Source of the DNA: Reticulitermes lucifugus
Lineage: Eukaryota > Arthropoda > Insecta > Blattodea > Rhinotermitidae
Direction: 5' to 3'
Assembly (NCBI GenBank): GCA_026260175.1
Contig: JAKCWW010000809.1
Span: 27,140-91,139, forward strand
Length of the DNA stretch: 64,000 nt
This document shows, in pieces, positions 1-12,959 of this stretch. The notes beneath the pieces are model-generated. The model was not told the DNA's origin. It saw nothing but the letters and a program-made list of their open reading frames with translations, and searched no databases. The translations under genes were made by a program, and so were the position numbers. The number at the start of each line of letters is the position of its first letter. The first letter of the stretch is position 1.

Positions 1-150
1 TCTTCAAGGGTCAAACAGCCCTTGCTTCACCCTCGAAGGCGGGACCGATACGTTGTCCTGGAACGTCAGTAAAACTACCGACCTACGCCGCGCAACATCG
101 GAGAAGAGCGAAGACCTCAACTACAACGCGGCGGAAGCCTCAAATGTGTA
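1..150 (+). mobile_element. Decayed Penelope-type hammerhead repeat
   Basis: GGGACCGATACGTTGTCC then GGAACGTC and a diverged tail (GCGCAACATCGGAGAAGAGCG) parallel the + strand arm at 41421-41488. It ends with GGCGGAAGCCT, also seen at 16858. It probably continues beyond the window edge. Confidence 0.45.
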
Positions 151-2790
151 ACAGAAGTGACCTTTTAAAGCAAAGCAATAAATTTAAGAAATTCTGCGTT
201 CTGTACATATAGTGTATTTATGGGCCCCTTATGAATCCCAGAATAAACAGCTATTACTTTTCTACACAGCATTAATTGGCTGACTTTGTGTTAGGTAAGA
301 AATAACTTTTTAAATAATTTAGGCGAATTTCAAGCATAGAGGGGTAACGTACTTTTCCGTCATTTTACTTTAACAGCTTGGACAAACAGCACAGTAGGGT
401 AGTTGCAGAACATTATTTAAAAATAACAAAACAATTTTTATCGAGGTGTTTTAAAATATTATTTCATTTACCCAAGAATAGGCAGCACACTAAACAGATC
501 CAAACAGTAACAATCTCCTTACTGTATATTAAGATATATTGTTTTGGGAAGCAAATTAAGGTGGATGGCATGGTAAAAATACGTAAATAGGTAAAATATG
601 TAATTAAAATTGTAGTCAGAAGAAGTGTATGGAGACCACTTGCAGAACACAGGTGAACATGGAAAATTATGTTAAAAATGTTGTAAATAAATCGGTACAT
701 AGAATTTGACATGTAATACGGTCCAGTGGTGACAGCACGTCTTAACACGTTGGGTTATACAGATGGCGGTGAATTTATTTACCAGTTGAGTGACAACTAC
801 CTTGTTAAGAAGGATTGTGTTCCACATTACTTATATCGCAGTAATGACATTACTGAAAAAGTTGCATCTATTTGTAACTGAATAAAATCATTCAAGGTAC
901 TGTAAGAAATTAAGTTTCTTAATGTAGACCTAAATATATAAGAGCTGGAAGTTCAGACAGCACACATTTCATTTTCGTATTAACATGTACATTTTATCAC
1001 GTCGAGCAAGAATCATCCGCATGGATACTTCACTTACGGAACTTCTAGAAACAAGTTAAGTGCCAGGAATCAGGCTACGTATTCTCCGGTACTACAACTA
1101 ATACACACACAATTTACGGCTGATTCAGACAAGCCCATTATGCAAAAGAAAATCTTAGAATTTCGTCCACAATCATGCAGATCCTGTAAATATCAGACTT
1201 GCGACTCTGCTATAGGCAAAATAACCCGGCTATCGGGGTTCGACTACCATCAGAAGCAGAGCTTTTTCGCTTCTTGAAAGGTCCACATCAGTTCCGGGGC
1301 CCATCTAGCCAATTGGTACCGACAGCTCTTTCACCGGGGGTAAAGCGACAGCGGCGTTAAGTTGACCACTCACTTACATCTAGTGTCCAGGTTCGGAAAG
1401 CACTGAGCTATATATCTCCACTCCCTTACACGTTTGCACGGAATGTTTTTTTAATGAATCAGAGGGACAACTTTACTTCCACAATTTACGTAGTTCTACC
1501 ATTACCTATCAGGTTGGTACGCGTGGTTACATTCTACAGCAAGCCCACTCAACCTTTTTTTGCGGTGCGGGCAAAGTCGGCAAAATTTGGTCTGCATGCG
1601 GGCAACATGAAGTTCAATACACAGAATGAATAGTGAAGAAGTATACGTGTAATTACATGCATAATTTACCTTTGTATTTTTCTATACATCACGTGCTATA
1701 AAAATGTTTAAATGTTAAAAAAATGTTAATAGGAAAAATTTATAAGAAATGCAATTCACAACCTAGATTAGAGTGCCGCTATTTTTAGCATATTTTTACA
1801 AAATAAATGAGTAACGTACTGTATGACTCCATAAACAAACAGCTCACAAGTTTTCAAAACTGCTTCGGCATTGTATTTCGGGTTGCTAGGGAAAGAGTTA
1901 AAAGACGCTTACTCACTTCAAATGTCTCCACGGGCAATAAAACACTGCCACGGGCTCCATGTTGCCCGCGAGCTACGGGTTGAGAGGACCTGCTCTACAG
2001 AGTGGAATTCTAGTGGCAACGGTTTCGAAACTTGATCGCATTATTAACTTTCCTGATTCGGGTTTCCGTGGATTTCCTCAATTTATTCAAGCGAATGACC
2101 GAACAGCAACCGGCAACAGACTTCTGTCCATTCATGTTTAATTTCCCATCTTCTTGAAAGTTATACAAGTTTTGCAGTTGAAAGAGAACTGTTTTATAAA
2201 CAAGAATCGACCACTCACCACAGTTACAGAAGCTGTATGTAACACACCGCGACTCTGAGTAATTCCAAGATATGCATCATCAGATCAAGCAAGTCACAGG
2301 CTATCCAGTCAATGAGAATGTAAAGCCGTAGCGAACTTAAGAATGCGTGAATGGAACCTCGTTTTACTCGACAGATTCGATTCGTGTGCCCCGTAACTAG
2401 GCCATGCATAATCTCTCTTCCTCAATTTCTATAATTTTTCAGCCGCGATCGTCACAAACCTTTGTCTGTTTCTTTTTTATTTTCTGGAGAACTTATAAGG
2501 ATACTGCCTCGAAACACATTAACATTCTCCTCAATACCATCTACCTTCCTGACACGTACATGTTGCAAACACAAGGGCACATGTTTTTCATTAAAACAAC
2601 GTTAATTGCGACTTGACTATCCCTGGTTGGCAAGGGCGTTTACGTACTCCTAAGCTAATAAAACTTAGTTTCTTCTACGTAATATAAAATATACAATCTA
2701 ACTGAAGTCGTGTATACAAAATATGTAGGATGCATGTTCAACAAGTAAGGTTCCCTATCCTGTAACTTTTGTGTCAATCAAGCACTTCAT
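151..2790. other. Intergenic apart from the SINE-A copy at 1205-1432
   Basis: No gene or other repeat recognised. Short open frames at 378-590, 464-748, 1959-2141 and 2224-2616 lack any known motif. Confidence 0.5.
1205..1432 (+). mobile_element. SINE-A copy, diverged (tRNA-headed)
   Basis: Shows ATCGGGGTTCGACTACCA (B-box-like), GGGGCCCATCTAGCCAATTG, GGTACCGACAGCTCTTTCAC and GGGGGTAAAGCGACAGCGG, the order of the SINE-A body seen best at 36341-36632. The A-box part is heavily mutated. Confidence 0.6.
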
Positions 2791-2812
2791 TTATCGGCAG
2801 GAGGTAGCTCTT

Positions 2813-3048
2813 TTTTTTTCCTATGGCTCGACAGCCCTATATGGGCCTGGGCCTCCTCGTTTCGTCGAGGNNNNNNNNNNNNNNNNNNNNNNNNNNNNNN
2901 NNNNNNNNNNNNNNNNNNNNNNNNNNNNNNNNNNNNNNNNNNNNNNNNNNNNNNNNNNNNNNNNNNNNNNNNNNNNNNNNNNNNNNNNNNNNNNNNCCTA
3001 GTAAGCGAGCGGCCGAAGACCCACGCCTTAGACCGCACGGCCACTGGG
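2813..3048 (-). mobile_element. SINE-C copy with 20-bp flanking duplication and internal gap
   Basis: Reverse copy with a poly-T start (3' poly-A), GACAGCCCTATATGGGCC, 126 Ns at 2871-2996, then AAGCGAGCGGCCGAAGACCC and CTTAGACCGCACGGCCACTG. The flanks ATCGGCAGGAGGTAGCTCTT at 2793-2812 and 3049-3068 are identical, a target-site duplication showing a fairly recent insertion. The first six duplicated bases may belong to the SINE head, since other copies also end GATCGGC. Confidence 0.8.
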
Positions 3049-3174
3049 ATCGGCAGGAGGTAGCTCTTAGAGTAGCGTTAATATACAACAGATGGCGCAA
3101 GAGCCAGCCAGGTGTTATTCAGGGGATAAGTTGATGTGCAATGGGAACGACATTGGAAACTTTGTCCTGCGAAA

Positions 3175-3576
3175 AAGTTCGACGTGTGATTAGGTTTTTA
3201 TGGACGAAACATTTTACCCCGTGAAATCCACAGCCAATTAAAAGAGGTGTATGGTGATGGTGTAAGGAGAGTGTATCATGTCAGAAAATGGTGTACAGAG
3301 TTCGAAAATTGTCGAATGGACATCCGTAATAAAGATCGCACCGGTCAGCCTACCACATAAAGGACGGATGTAAATACACCACGAATGAAAGAACTAATTT
3401 TGGAAAACCGACGAGCCATAATATGAAGTCAACGATTCCACAATGACAGTAAATTGGAAATGACTGTTCGTGAATGGTTGCGAATTCAAGAGCCCGACTT
3501 CTACCATGACTTTTTTTCAACTTATGCCAAGATAGGACAAATGCTGAATGTGCTCGGGGATTATGTTCAAAAGTAA
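3175..3576 (+). pseudogene. Mariner transposase remnant lacking its catalytic core
   Basis: One frame gives 134 codons with three internal stops (3187, 3358 and near 3424). The first part reads as the mariner N-terminal helix-turn-helix: REIHSQLKEVYGDG, then KWCTEFENCRMDIR and DRTGQPTT (compare the usual W-F-x-G-R-x-D and RxGRPxT signatures). The end, EWLRIQEPDFYHDF then LNVLGDYVQK and a stop, matches the mariner C terminus (WL...FY...GDYVEK). The middle, which should hold the DD(34-37)D catalytic residues, is absent. Position relative to the family suggests a loss of about 600 bases. It is defunct. Confidence 0.75.
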
Positions 3577-3579
3577 TGG

Positions 3580-6500
3580 GACTTCAATGGAACAAATGAG
3601 CTACATTTAAACTTGTAAAGAATCCTCATTTAATTTTCATGACCTAGGGAACCTTCCTGACTTATTAAACATCCCTCGTACCTTCTCAACTTCTTCACCT
3701 CAGCAATCTCCGCCTTTACAGTTCGCTCACTGTACCCTATTCATAGGACGTAATTTCTAAAATCTTCACTTCATAATATGAATCATTATTTATTTCCCCC
3801 AGTAACATGGGTCTACTGATTACATCGCTATAAAAGCCTTCATCTCATATTGAACTAAGAATTTTCTCGAAAAGACAAATAAAAATGAAGACAAGGACTA
3901 GGTCTATGTTCCCTTAGGCTGTGGACGCAAATACATTTTTAGAAAGGCATTCACACTACAGAGGAACATAAATCATTCGTTCGTGTATTTCGTGAAATAG
4001 CTATTCATGACATTGAATATTTTGTTTCAAATACAAGTTGGAGATTGTAACGAAGTCTACATTTTCTTGTTACGCAGAAACTCTTCGTATGACGGAAATT
4101 AATAACATTGAGAGAAGACAAGAAACACACATGAGATTACGCAAAGAAAGTTTCTCGTAGAATTGTTTCGAACGTGGGACTCATGTGTTACGACACACTG
4201 CACGAGAAATCGGACATAATGCTGGATAAAGTTACAAATGACCAATAACAAGATTGAAAAATTGTAGAAGCACTGTAGACACAAAGCACAGGATCACGTT
4301 GCGAAAACCAAATTACTGACGCCAAGAGTCCTAATTTCTAAGCAAACTGCTAATTACAGACACAAAAAATATTCCAGATTTGTTTGAATGTTTCTTACTA
4401 AAATTTTAAAATATCTTCATTCAAGGTACAGTATGTACGCACAGCGTAATAATTCTGGGACTTTCGCCATGCTACTGCCTTTAGATTTTGAGTGCGTACT
4501 TTGTTTAATTGTATCGAAAACAGTCAGCAAACTGAACGATTTCATTAGACATATACTGTATGTTCCGCTTCGCGATATAAATGAAGGTTAAACATTTGTT
4601 GCCCCCATAAGTATTTGGCGAGTTATGCTCGAGATTCGCACTGAAACGGATGTAGTTTAAAATGTCTGTTACTTCAGCCACACATAAGTCAAAAATGCTA
4701 AGTGGCGACGAATTTTAGCAAACTCCCCAGTCGCAAATACCATTTATAAAACCTGTAGAGCGGTATTCGAGTCGTTTCACGCGTACGAACTGAAAGACGC
4801 TCTCGTGCGTGGATGCGAAGCTCCTGAAAAGAGACGGCTTAATGATGATGGAGCTAATCTACTGGAAAGACACAGGGTGCTGGATGATCTATACCAGTTA
4901 TCTACATACTCTTAACACACGTGGAACCATTGTGACTAAATATAAATTTTCGCGTAACTCCTGAAATTGATAATGTAGTTTTGGGTGGAAAATTGAAATA
5001 AACTTTTTTAAGGCGTAAAATTAGTTAACGAATAAAGCACTTTGGCACATCCATGAAATACAAGATTTTATTACTGGTGATTTACAGTGGAAATAAACAC
5101 AGCGCCGATTATTCAAAAAGATGAGGACAAAAATGAAAAACACAAACAAAAATTGTCAACATTTATTTACCAATTTCACTACAAAGATAACGTGCTTGCG
5201 GAAGCTACGACAGTCGCCTGCCGAACGCTGGGGTTCTGCGGAACACAATTTGAATACCACGGCACTAAATGGTTCCAGAAACTACTCTTCATCAGACATA
5301 AATCGCTGTAGCTAAATCTACTAGCCAATATTTACGTTCGTATAAGAATACAGTTCTCTTTTTCACATTGCGAACAATTCCTTGGGCTTCTTGTTGACGC
5401 AAAATCAGCGACTAAAAAGTTGCGGAATTATAATGACAATAACTCAATCAGTCAATTTCAGAACCAGTGTTAAGTACGACGGACTATTTCGCTCCGAGGG
5501 CTCGCAGGAAACCGAGTGGCCATGGCGCACAGACACAGTGCGGAACCAGACAATTCTCAGACCGATTCTCTCCGTCACGACCCGTTTCACATGCCGGCAG
5601 ATGCAGTGAGGCGAAATATTACACCAACACCTGCCAATAAAGGTATCGTGGGTCTACAGACACAAAGCAGCTTACAAATTCCTCAACTTAAACTCCGAAG
5701 GAAGGATGAATGATTACAACAAGGTCCTATGCGATAACTGGATATTGAATTAGAGTAATGAAATTCTATCAGATACTGGAACATTTTATACGTTTTACAT
5801 TTTGTTATGTTCTAGTCGTTGTGTCCTATTCATGGGACCGAAGAATAAGCAAGACCCCTGCAACTGTAAGGCGATATGTTTGCCGCTTCCTCGGCTTAGC
5901 TCATAAAGCAACACACAGTGCGTCTCATATCATTCAGATATTCATTGTAATTGTTTAAATGAATTCCTAGTAAGAATAGAGTTATCATTTCTTAAAGGCG
6001 AAGAGAGTAGGTCTGTTACTAAATAATACGTTTAGCAGAGAGACTTTCACTGTGTATTAATGCATATTTCCGAATACCTACTACAGGAATTCCACCCATG
6101 CATTATGCTTTACAGTCTTTCAACAGATGCTGAAGTCGCAAAATTACTACTTCTGTATTGTTGATGCCATACTGGCAAGTACAGTCAACGGCTGTATATT
6201 GATAAGGCAACAGTTTAGTTGTTTCAGGGCCCGACAATTATCATTTACTCGATATCCGGATGGTTCCATTTCGAAGAAAACGCAAGCCAGAAAGCAATGT
6301 GAAAAAAAAAATCTGTAGGTAAAAAGTTTCTTCATAGCTGTGACTTCTCTGCATTGTCTGAACAAAGGGGCATGTACTAAAACACAAAACAATTATTTTA
6401 TTAGACAAATAGCTAAGTGGGGCACGATATCCCAAACTGATTGGTGTTATCAACTTGTTGAGACTCTCATTGCACTGAAACTGATGTGCAGCTTATCTGA

Positions 6501-8337
6501 AGTTATCACAAATAGCCGTTAGTGTAAAAAATGAAAACAACAGGGCACTTTGCATCCAAGACTAAACTTTTGTTAAAAAGTATAATCTTATCTATTTGTA
6601 AGGAAAGGGGGGTAAACTACAATGAATTATCTGCAGACAGTGGGGCAAAACCTGCTTGAAAAATTTACTGGTACACTGTGAAAACACAGAAAGCCGTAAT
6701 GATTTAAAACTACTTAACAAAACTTGAGGAAACACTCCAAGAGCCTATTTTGCAGTCAGACACGGCGTAACATGCCAGAAGACACGCATCACTTCTCCCA
6801 GTTCAATGTCAACGGGCCTTTCCTTCATCATCAGAACCCTTAAAATTGATTTTCTGTAGTATTACTGCGCTAAGTTACGTAAGGATTTTACAGTAGCCGA
6901 ATCTTCGGATATGCGACATTCTTTCGGTACTGGCATTTTACTTAAGACATTACTCTCATTTTATCATTTGTGCAGATGTAATAAAGTCAGTTTTGAAATA
7001 ATTTGACAGCTGAAATACACACATGCAGGTAGAAAGTACTTCTGGACTTTCCAAAATATTCCAGTTTATATCGTGGGGGTTTCAATGTGAAAGAGGAACT
7101 TCAAGTGTTGTTATAACATGCATACCATTCTGCGGTGCAGCCCGTTTTGTGGTGTTGTAAATTTTAGCTGCGCCTGGAACTTGGAAGTTTGATGGTTTCA
7201 ACTGAGTTTTGGTAGTGGAAGGAAAGGAGGTGAATAAAAGGTATAAAACGCGAGGAAGCAGTAGTGGGTTTCTAATGCGGCTACAGAAAGTGAAAGGGCG
7301 CTGAACCTAGTTTTACCTATGGCGGATCTCGTTGTAACACTGGGAACAGTAAGTTTGTGCCCTCATTCAGAGTTCGGAATGCATACCGACCACTGGAGGA
7401 GAAGACAGACGGTCTGATGTGGACCTATAGCACTCGGACCAAGCTACTGCAATCCTCCATAACAGTGCAACTCTTACACTTGACGGAAATGGAATGGTAA
7501 TTTATGAAGGGATCGGAAGAATCTTGAACATGGTTAGTTGAAAAATTGTATATGATCAAACTGCTGAAACACTGAGCTTTAATGTGGCGTGATAAAGCCT
7601 CGTTTAAAGAAATTTTCCGAAAAATATTACAGTGGAAAATTCAGTAGCTACTTATCATTCCAGATGCTTTCCTTTCAATTTTGCCGACTTAAGTAGTTAC
7701 AGTCTTCGAATTATTTTGACACCATATGGGATCGTAAGTTGAAACCGACTTCGGAGGACATATTTCCTCATTGTGCAGAGGTGACTAAAGTAGATTCAAG
7801 TCACTTTGTAACATAAGTTTTTTACTAATCTCTGGAAAGAAGTAAATGTTTCGAAATTACATACCTAAAAGGAATTAAAATATGCATTCAGATTTGTAAA
7901 TGTGCACTGTGTTACTTTGAAAATGAATTTCTAAAAGTAGTGGCGTCTTGTAGCCATGTACCCTATAATTCTTACAGAAAAGAATATTATTCCACGCCAA
8001 CAGAAATTTAGAAAAAGCAAAGATGTATTTTACGACATACTATCCAGTAAGAGAAGGCGAAATATTGAGACAGAAAGTGCTCGAATTGGATCGGAGCGCA
8101 CAGGAACCGTGTCCCGGTTGATACGAAAAATTTAAAAGCGTTCCGATTAATACAACCGCACTAATTTAAGGATTTACGAAAGACTTTACCTTATCTTTCC
8201 GGTTGTTAAAATTCTCCAATTCGGGCACACGACAAAGGCTGAGATTCCGATTGGACTCTGTGGTTGCTGTACGTAGCTTGTACAATAAAAATGCAGCAAA
8301 TGCTTGAACGCCGTAAGCAGTTTTTCGGCGAGAAATG
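3580..8337. other. Intergenic, nothing recognised
   Basis: AT-rich sequence with only short reading frames and no repeat family identified. A somewhat GC-richer patch at 5480-5610 holds two overlapping short frames with no recognisable product. Confidence 0.5.
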
Positions 8338-8376
8338 GGAGGAGGAGGAGGAGGAGGAGGAGGAGGAGGAGGAGGC
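8338..8376. repeat. (GGA)n microsatellite
   Basis: About twelve perfect GGA units. Confidence 0.9.
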
Positions 8377-9354
8377 GTTTGAACAGGTTGTGTAATTACT
8401 GATCCTTACTTACACTACTTAACGACAATATTTTCAACTGTCTAACGGCATGATAAGACGGTCTCAAAGAATCTGGAATGAGGCAGTCAAGGGTCATTTG
8501 CAAATTACTATACCGGCATTCACTAGGAAAGGACTGAATAAAACAACAAAAATCAGATTACCGTGTAAGTCGTCTGAAATTTGGGAACAACGTACAAGCA
8601 GCCGTGGACTGTCAACCTAATGACCCAGCATTTTCTGAAGAAACGGAGTAAAATCGCTTGAAATGTCCAGACCGATATCGGCACCCTTGTCCTACCGAAT
8701 ACGATCCAGTTGGCCACTACATCGCGACATCTGGTGAGTAAATTGAGCGCCCACTGCAGTTGCTCCTAGAACACTGAACAGCCATACACAGAGAGGATAA
8801 CCGTGTTCGTGCATTTCTGGTCAATTAGTCACTCTGCGTATGGAGCACGCATTTCCCTTACAGGAATCCTCCATGGCTGGGGATAGGTACAGTTAATGGG
8901 AGCAATTGAGGTTGGGATGAATGGTTGAGGTCGGCCCGCATTCCAACTCTGACTCTACTGATGGGTGGGTGTTAGTCGCAAGGAATGTAGCGTAGTCGTC
9001 TGACGAGATGCCGCCCAGCTGGCCTTGAGTCCAGAGCGGGCGGCGTTGCTGTGGCATTAACAATAAGACAACCTCTGCACAGAGGAAAACAAAGACAGTC
9101 CGAACATTTCAACACTGAACGTCCGAATTCTTCAGACCAGTGATGTCACATTTTCATGCAGTACGCACACACAACGTAAAGACAGTGCAGTTAGATAGTC
9201 AAAATTGTGCTGCAGTGGTTACAGCATTACTTCCCACGCTCTTTATGTCCAGGTCTGACTTGAAAGTTATATTAAAGCCATACATTTAGGATGTTTGAGA
9301 AGTGATTGAGAATATATTTAGACCTGCAGAAAAAAAAACAGGAAGAAACGGTAG

Positions 9355-9580
9355 GATGGGAAAAACTGAATATAGAGGCGATTCGTAATTTGTACACGTT
9401 ACCAGGACGATCAGTTGGAGAATGAGATGGTCTGGGCATGTAGCATGGCTGAATAAGTTTGAAATTCATACATAATTTTAGACGGTAACCTGAAGGGAAC
9501 GCAGCACATAGATGATGCAAGTACAGACTGGAGGATAACAACAGAATGCACCTTAGAGAACTACAGTGTGCGGGCGCTGC
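9355..9580 (+). mobile_element. LINE reverse-transcriptase tail fragment
   Basis: GAATGAGATGGTCTGGGCATG encodes the recurrent R-M-R-W-x-G-H-V motif found at the C-terminal end of a non-LTR retrotransposon ORF, followed by a decayed GGTAACCTGAAGGGAAC (GKPEGK-like) and TACAGACTGGAGGATAAC. Frameshifted. Confidence 0.5.
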
Positions 9581-9799
9581 ACTCACTCTGTTCACGATAG
9601 AATATATTTAAACCTTTGTATGTTAGGGATTTAAAAGCTGTGTGTCATCTAGACCTTAAACGCAATTGATTAGAGTAACATTCTTTTACGGTCTTCACCC
9701 TCTCAAAGTATCCACTTCCATTAAAATAAATTAAATACTCTGATTTCTTAAACAAAAAACAGCATCAATTTCATGTCGTGCTCAGAATGATTACCTAAA

Positions 9800-9875
9800 T
9801 GGAAGACATCATTCGAAGATGTGTACATACATGTGACGATAATATTAAAATGGATATTAGAGAAACCGAGTATTC
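9800..9875 (+). mobile_element. Short LINE tail fragment
   Basis: GACGATAATATTAAAATGG followed by ATATTAGAGAAA matches the DNIKMDxRE block of the LINE tails at 15340 and 19050. Only this block is preserved. Confidence 0.35.
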
Positions 9876-10645
9876 AAGGGACTTAAGATATCGACAAATA
9901 GTGGCACCTGTAAGAAGTAATAAATCTTCAGATTACACAAACGGAGGGGAAAGGCTGTTTAATCGATATAAAGCACAATGGTTATTACAAACGCACATTC
10001 TGCATCAACATTCGAAAGTCTGCACTTTGCCAACAGAGTGTGTTTATGGATTTCATATGATTCTGAGAAGAAATGGTAATTATTACCGTTAGCCGAACTA
10101 ACCAGTTTGACTTCGTAACGGAGAATTAGCGTGTGGGACAGGAACTGAATTTTTATTGTTCAGATAAACCTCGTGCTTCAGATAGTTCATGTACACCACG
10201 CTAAAAAGAACTGGTTCGATGTCTGCTCGAAACTTTGAAAGCTGTTACCTATGCAATCAGGTTTTCTTTCATAAAGGCAACAACAGCTGTTCATTCCTTA
10301 GACGAGAGTAGGGCTCAGCTACAAACTGTCACATGCCGAGCGGGCAGCATCAGTTGCAATTAGCAGTCACGCAGAAGTAGGCCCACCGGATTTGAGAAAA
10401 CTTTTTAACAGGGAGCTTCATATTTTTCTATCGTTTCTGTTGATCAGAATCATACAGATGAGATTTTCGTGGCCTGTTGCAGCCTTTAGGAGTGAAGAGA
10501 AATACACATATAATTCAGTCCGAAAACATGAAGGAAACGACCGACTTCTGAGATACAGAAATAGAAGGAAGGGAAATATTAAATTGACTTTTGACATTGG
10601 GAATTATCTGGTTCAGAACAGCGTCTAGTGATAAGTTCTAGTAAA

Positions 10646-10733
10646 CATGAGTTCCATAAAGTGCGGGCAATTTGACTAACTCAGCGACTACTAGCGTCTC
10701 GAAAAGGACTCTGCTCCTGGTGATAGCTAATCA
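10646..10733 (+). mobile_element. LINE 3' end fragment
   Basis: GTTCCATAAAGTGCGGGCAA, GACTACTAGCGTCTCG and AAAAGGACTCTGCTCC correspond to the post-ORF 3' end of the LINE family at 47260-47340. Confidence 0.55.
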
Positions 10734-11754
10734 GTTACGACAGTGAACACAGTCAAGATCGCACTGCGCCAGAATGCTGCTGTACATGCAGAGAATATTC
10801 TGAGACATCCCATTTTAGAAGGAAGGAAGTAATGTATTTCCTTACATATCCATAAAAGTCATTTACTGAAAATTATAGCTGTACTTCTAATTAACATTTA
10901 AAACCTTAAAAAAAAAGAATATATTACACAGAGCAAGTTTTACGGTGGAACGTTAAGAAAGAAGTAGTAGATAGGCTTACCGTACGCATAAAAGCATTCT
11001 TTGACTAATAAGAAGTTATCTGCCTCGCCGTAAGGAGAATAGGCAATTCTACAGTGGCTCTTTTCCGTGCGCAGATCCCACTTGGCTTCTAAGCTGTAAT
11101 TGGAAACACGGCACTAACTGCAGGAGCTGCAAGAGGCTATCTCACCCCCTTAAGGAATTAGCAAATCGCATGAGAGCAGCACAACTTTTCACGCTACTAC
11201 GTACATCATCCCCGTAACGTACAACTGTAAAATATTTATCTGCAACCTTGATCTTGTATTTAGTTTTGTACAGCTTTTTCGAAACCTCGATGCTGTTCAT
11301 AAGTCATTGTTTCATGATTCTCTTGTAAATAAGATCTGCCTTCAATTTTCATGTCCTGTTATAAGTCTATTACAGTCCCCACAGCACCGACATCAAATAC
11401 TTTGGTACCAACGTTACTCCATTTTATTTCTTTCCTTCCGTGACTAACTCCACGGAAGACGGTTTTCTTTTAGAAATTTACGGTTGCTCGTATGATCAAA
11501 AAACTAAATCAATAATATAACCAGCACGGAAAATAACGTCCGGTGTTCGATTACCATCACGGCAGGAATTTATATTTTCGCTGTGAGGTACACACAGCCT
11601 CATATCTAACTGGTGCCCTAAGCTCTTTATCTAGAAGTACGGCAGCCAAAAGTCTCACTTCACCTTGTGCCGAGTCCAGAATGCATGCAATTTTATCCCC
11701 ACGCCCCTACAAAATTTCATGACGAGAAACATCGACACTGAAACTACTTTATCT

Positions 11755-12010
11755 TTTATTTATTGTTTATTTAACGACGCTCTCAGTAACTGACAATGTA
11801 GAGCGTTAAAAGGTTGGATAACTAGTGAATGATGAATTGGAAGGGATGTGGAAGGAAGTCGTAATGTCCTAATTTCAAGTCATATATAGACACTTTTATG
11901 TAGGGGCCAAAGAAAATCCCTGAAAACCTTACTCAGTATACGTGGTAACTGGGTTAAGATTTGAACCCACGATCTGCCGAATGCGAAGGGCGACAGTAGT
12001 ATCTTTACCG
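11755..12010 (-). mobile_element. SINE-D-like copy
   Basis: TTTATTTAACGACGCTCTCAG at the 3' side, a GGAAGGGATGTGGAAGGAAG centre, and GGGTTAAGATTTGAACCCAC (reverse B box) near the head. Related to 40395-40665 and 56225-56432 (shared TGTGGAAGGAAGTCG / TGTAGAAGGAAGCGG). Confidence 0.5.
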
Positions 12011-12756
12011 TTATCAACACCCCTGTTTAAAAAATATTGCCTCTAATATGCATAATATGCTATGAATTAATAATAATCAGGAAGATAACAACATAGACCA
12101 TTGTCAATTATTCTGATGGAACATAAGAAGTCAGCAAAGCAGTGTACTTAATACAGCCGAGGCCAGAATGAAACACTCAAGGTATCACATATGAAATAGT
12201 CCCAATACTGCCAATCAGCTAATACAGAACTGAAACGAGCTTACAGAGTAAATTCAATTGTCTACAACATAACATGTGTTTCGCTTTTTTGTAAAGTGAA
12301 TGCTGAAAAAATCGTCTACACAACTACATCGGAAGAATATGTGGGCCGAGACAGGCCTACATGTAGCCACGCGCATCCCTTTAGGCGCATTCGTGAATGA
12401 AAGCTTTACAATAGGCCCAAATACAAGTAAGAGCACTGCTCAGAAACGCCTAACTGTTATAATATTCTTTCCACCTCTACGCTGAACCATATCCACATCT
12501 TCATTTCAGTTGATTTTAGAAACATGCACGAAGATACGTCATAATCATGTCATCGAGAAAGACTAACGAATCATCTAATGCATACCCCTGCAACTACAGT
12601 AACAGGCCAGAAGACTGGGATCTTATTTGAGATTCGAGGCCTCTGTCCGGGATTATTTCGAGCTTGGATAATGCATCCTTTCATCAATTAATATTGTTAA
12701 TTAATTAAAGGTATTCATAGGCTGAGTCCTTTTTGACACTAACAGTAATTCGGCTA

Positions 12757-12950
12757 ATCAAGCAATTCGCCAATTCAAATGGAGCCCACATTTCATTACT
12801 GCGTATACAACAGCCCGCCAATGGATACTGAACAATTGGAATACAGTCCACGCCATCAGGCACCACTTCTTTAAAATAAGTTTCAATTTCAATATCATCC
12901 TTCCATCTGCGTCTAGATCTTTCAAGCAGTCTCCTACCACCAAGGCATCC
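12757..12950 (-). mobile_element. LINE reverse-transcriptase tail fragment
   Basis: The - strand frame reads DCLKDLDADGRMILKLKLIL then KKWCLMAWTVFQ, a degraded version of the [15 protein letters not shown]...RDWI...A(V)MNL tail seen at 15277 and 46991. The only clear copy of this type on the - strand in the first 14 kb. Confidence 0.55.
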
Positions 12951-12959
12951 GAATTATTT

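Noticed and set aside
8860-9060. GC-richer stretch as a possible exon
   Set aside because: No open frame of useful length, splice pattern or known motif.
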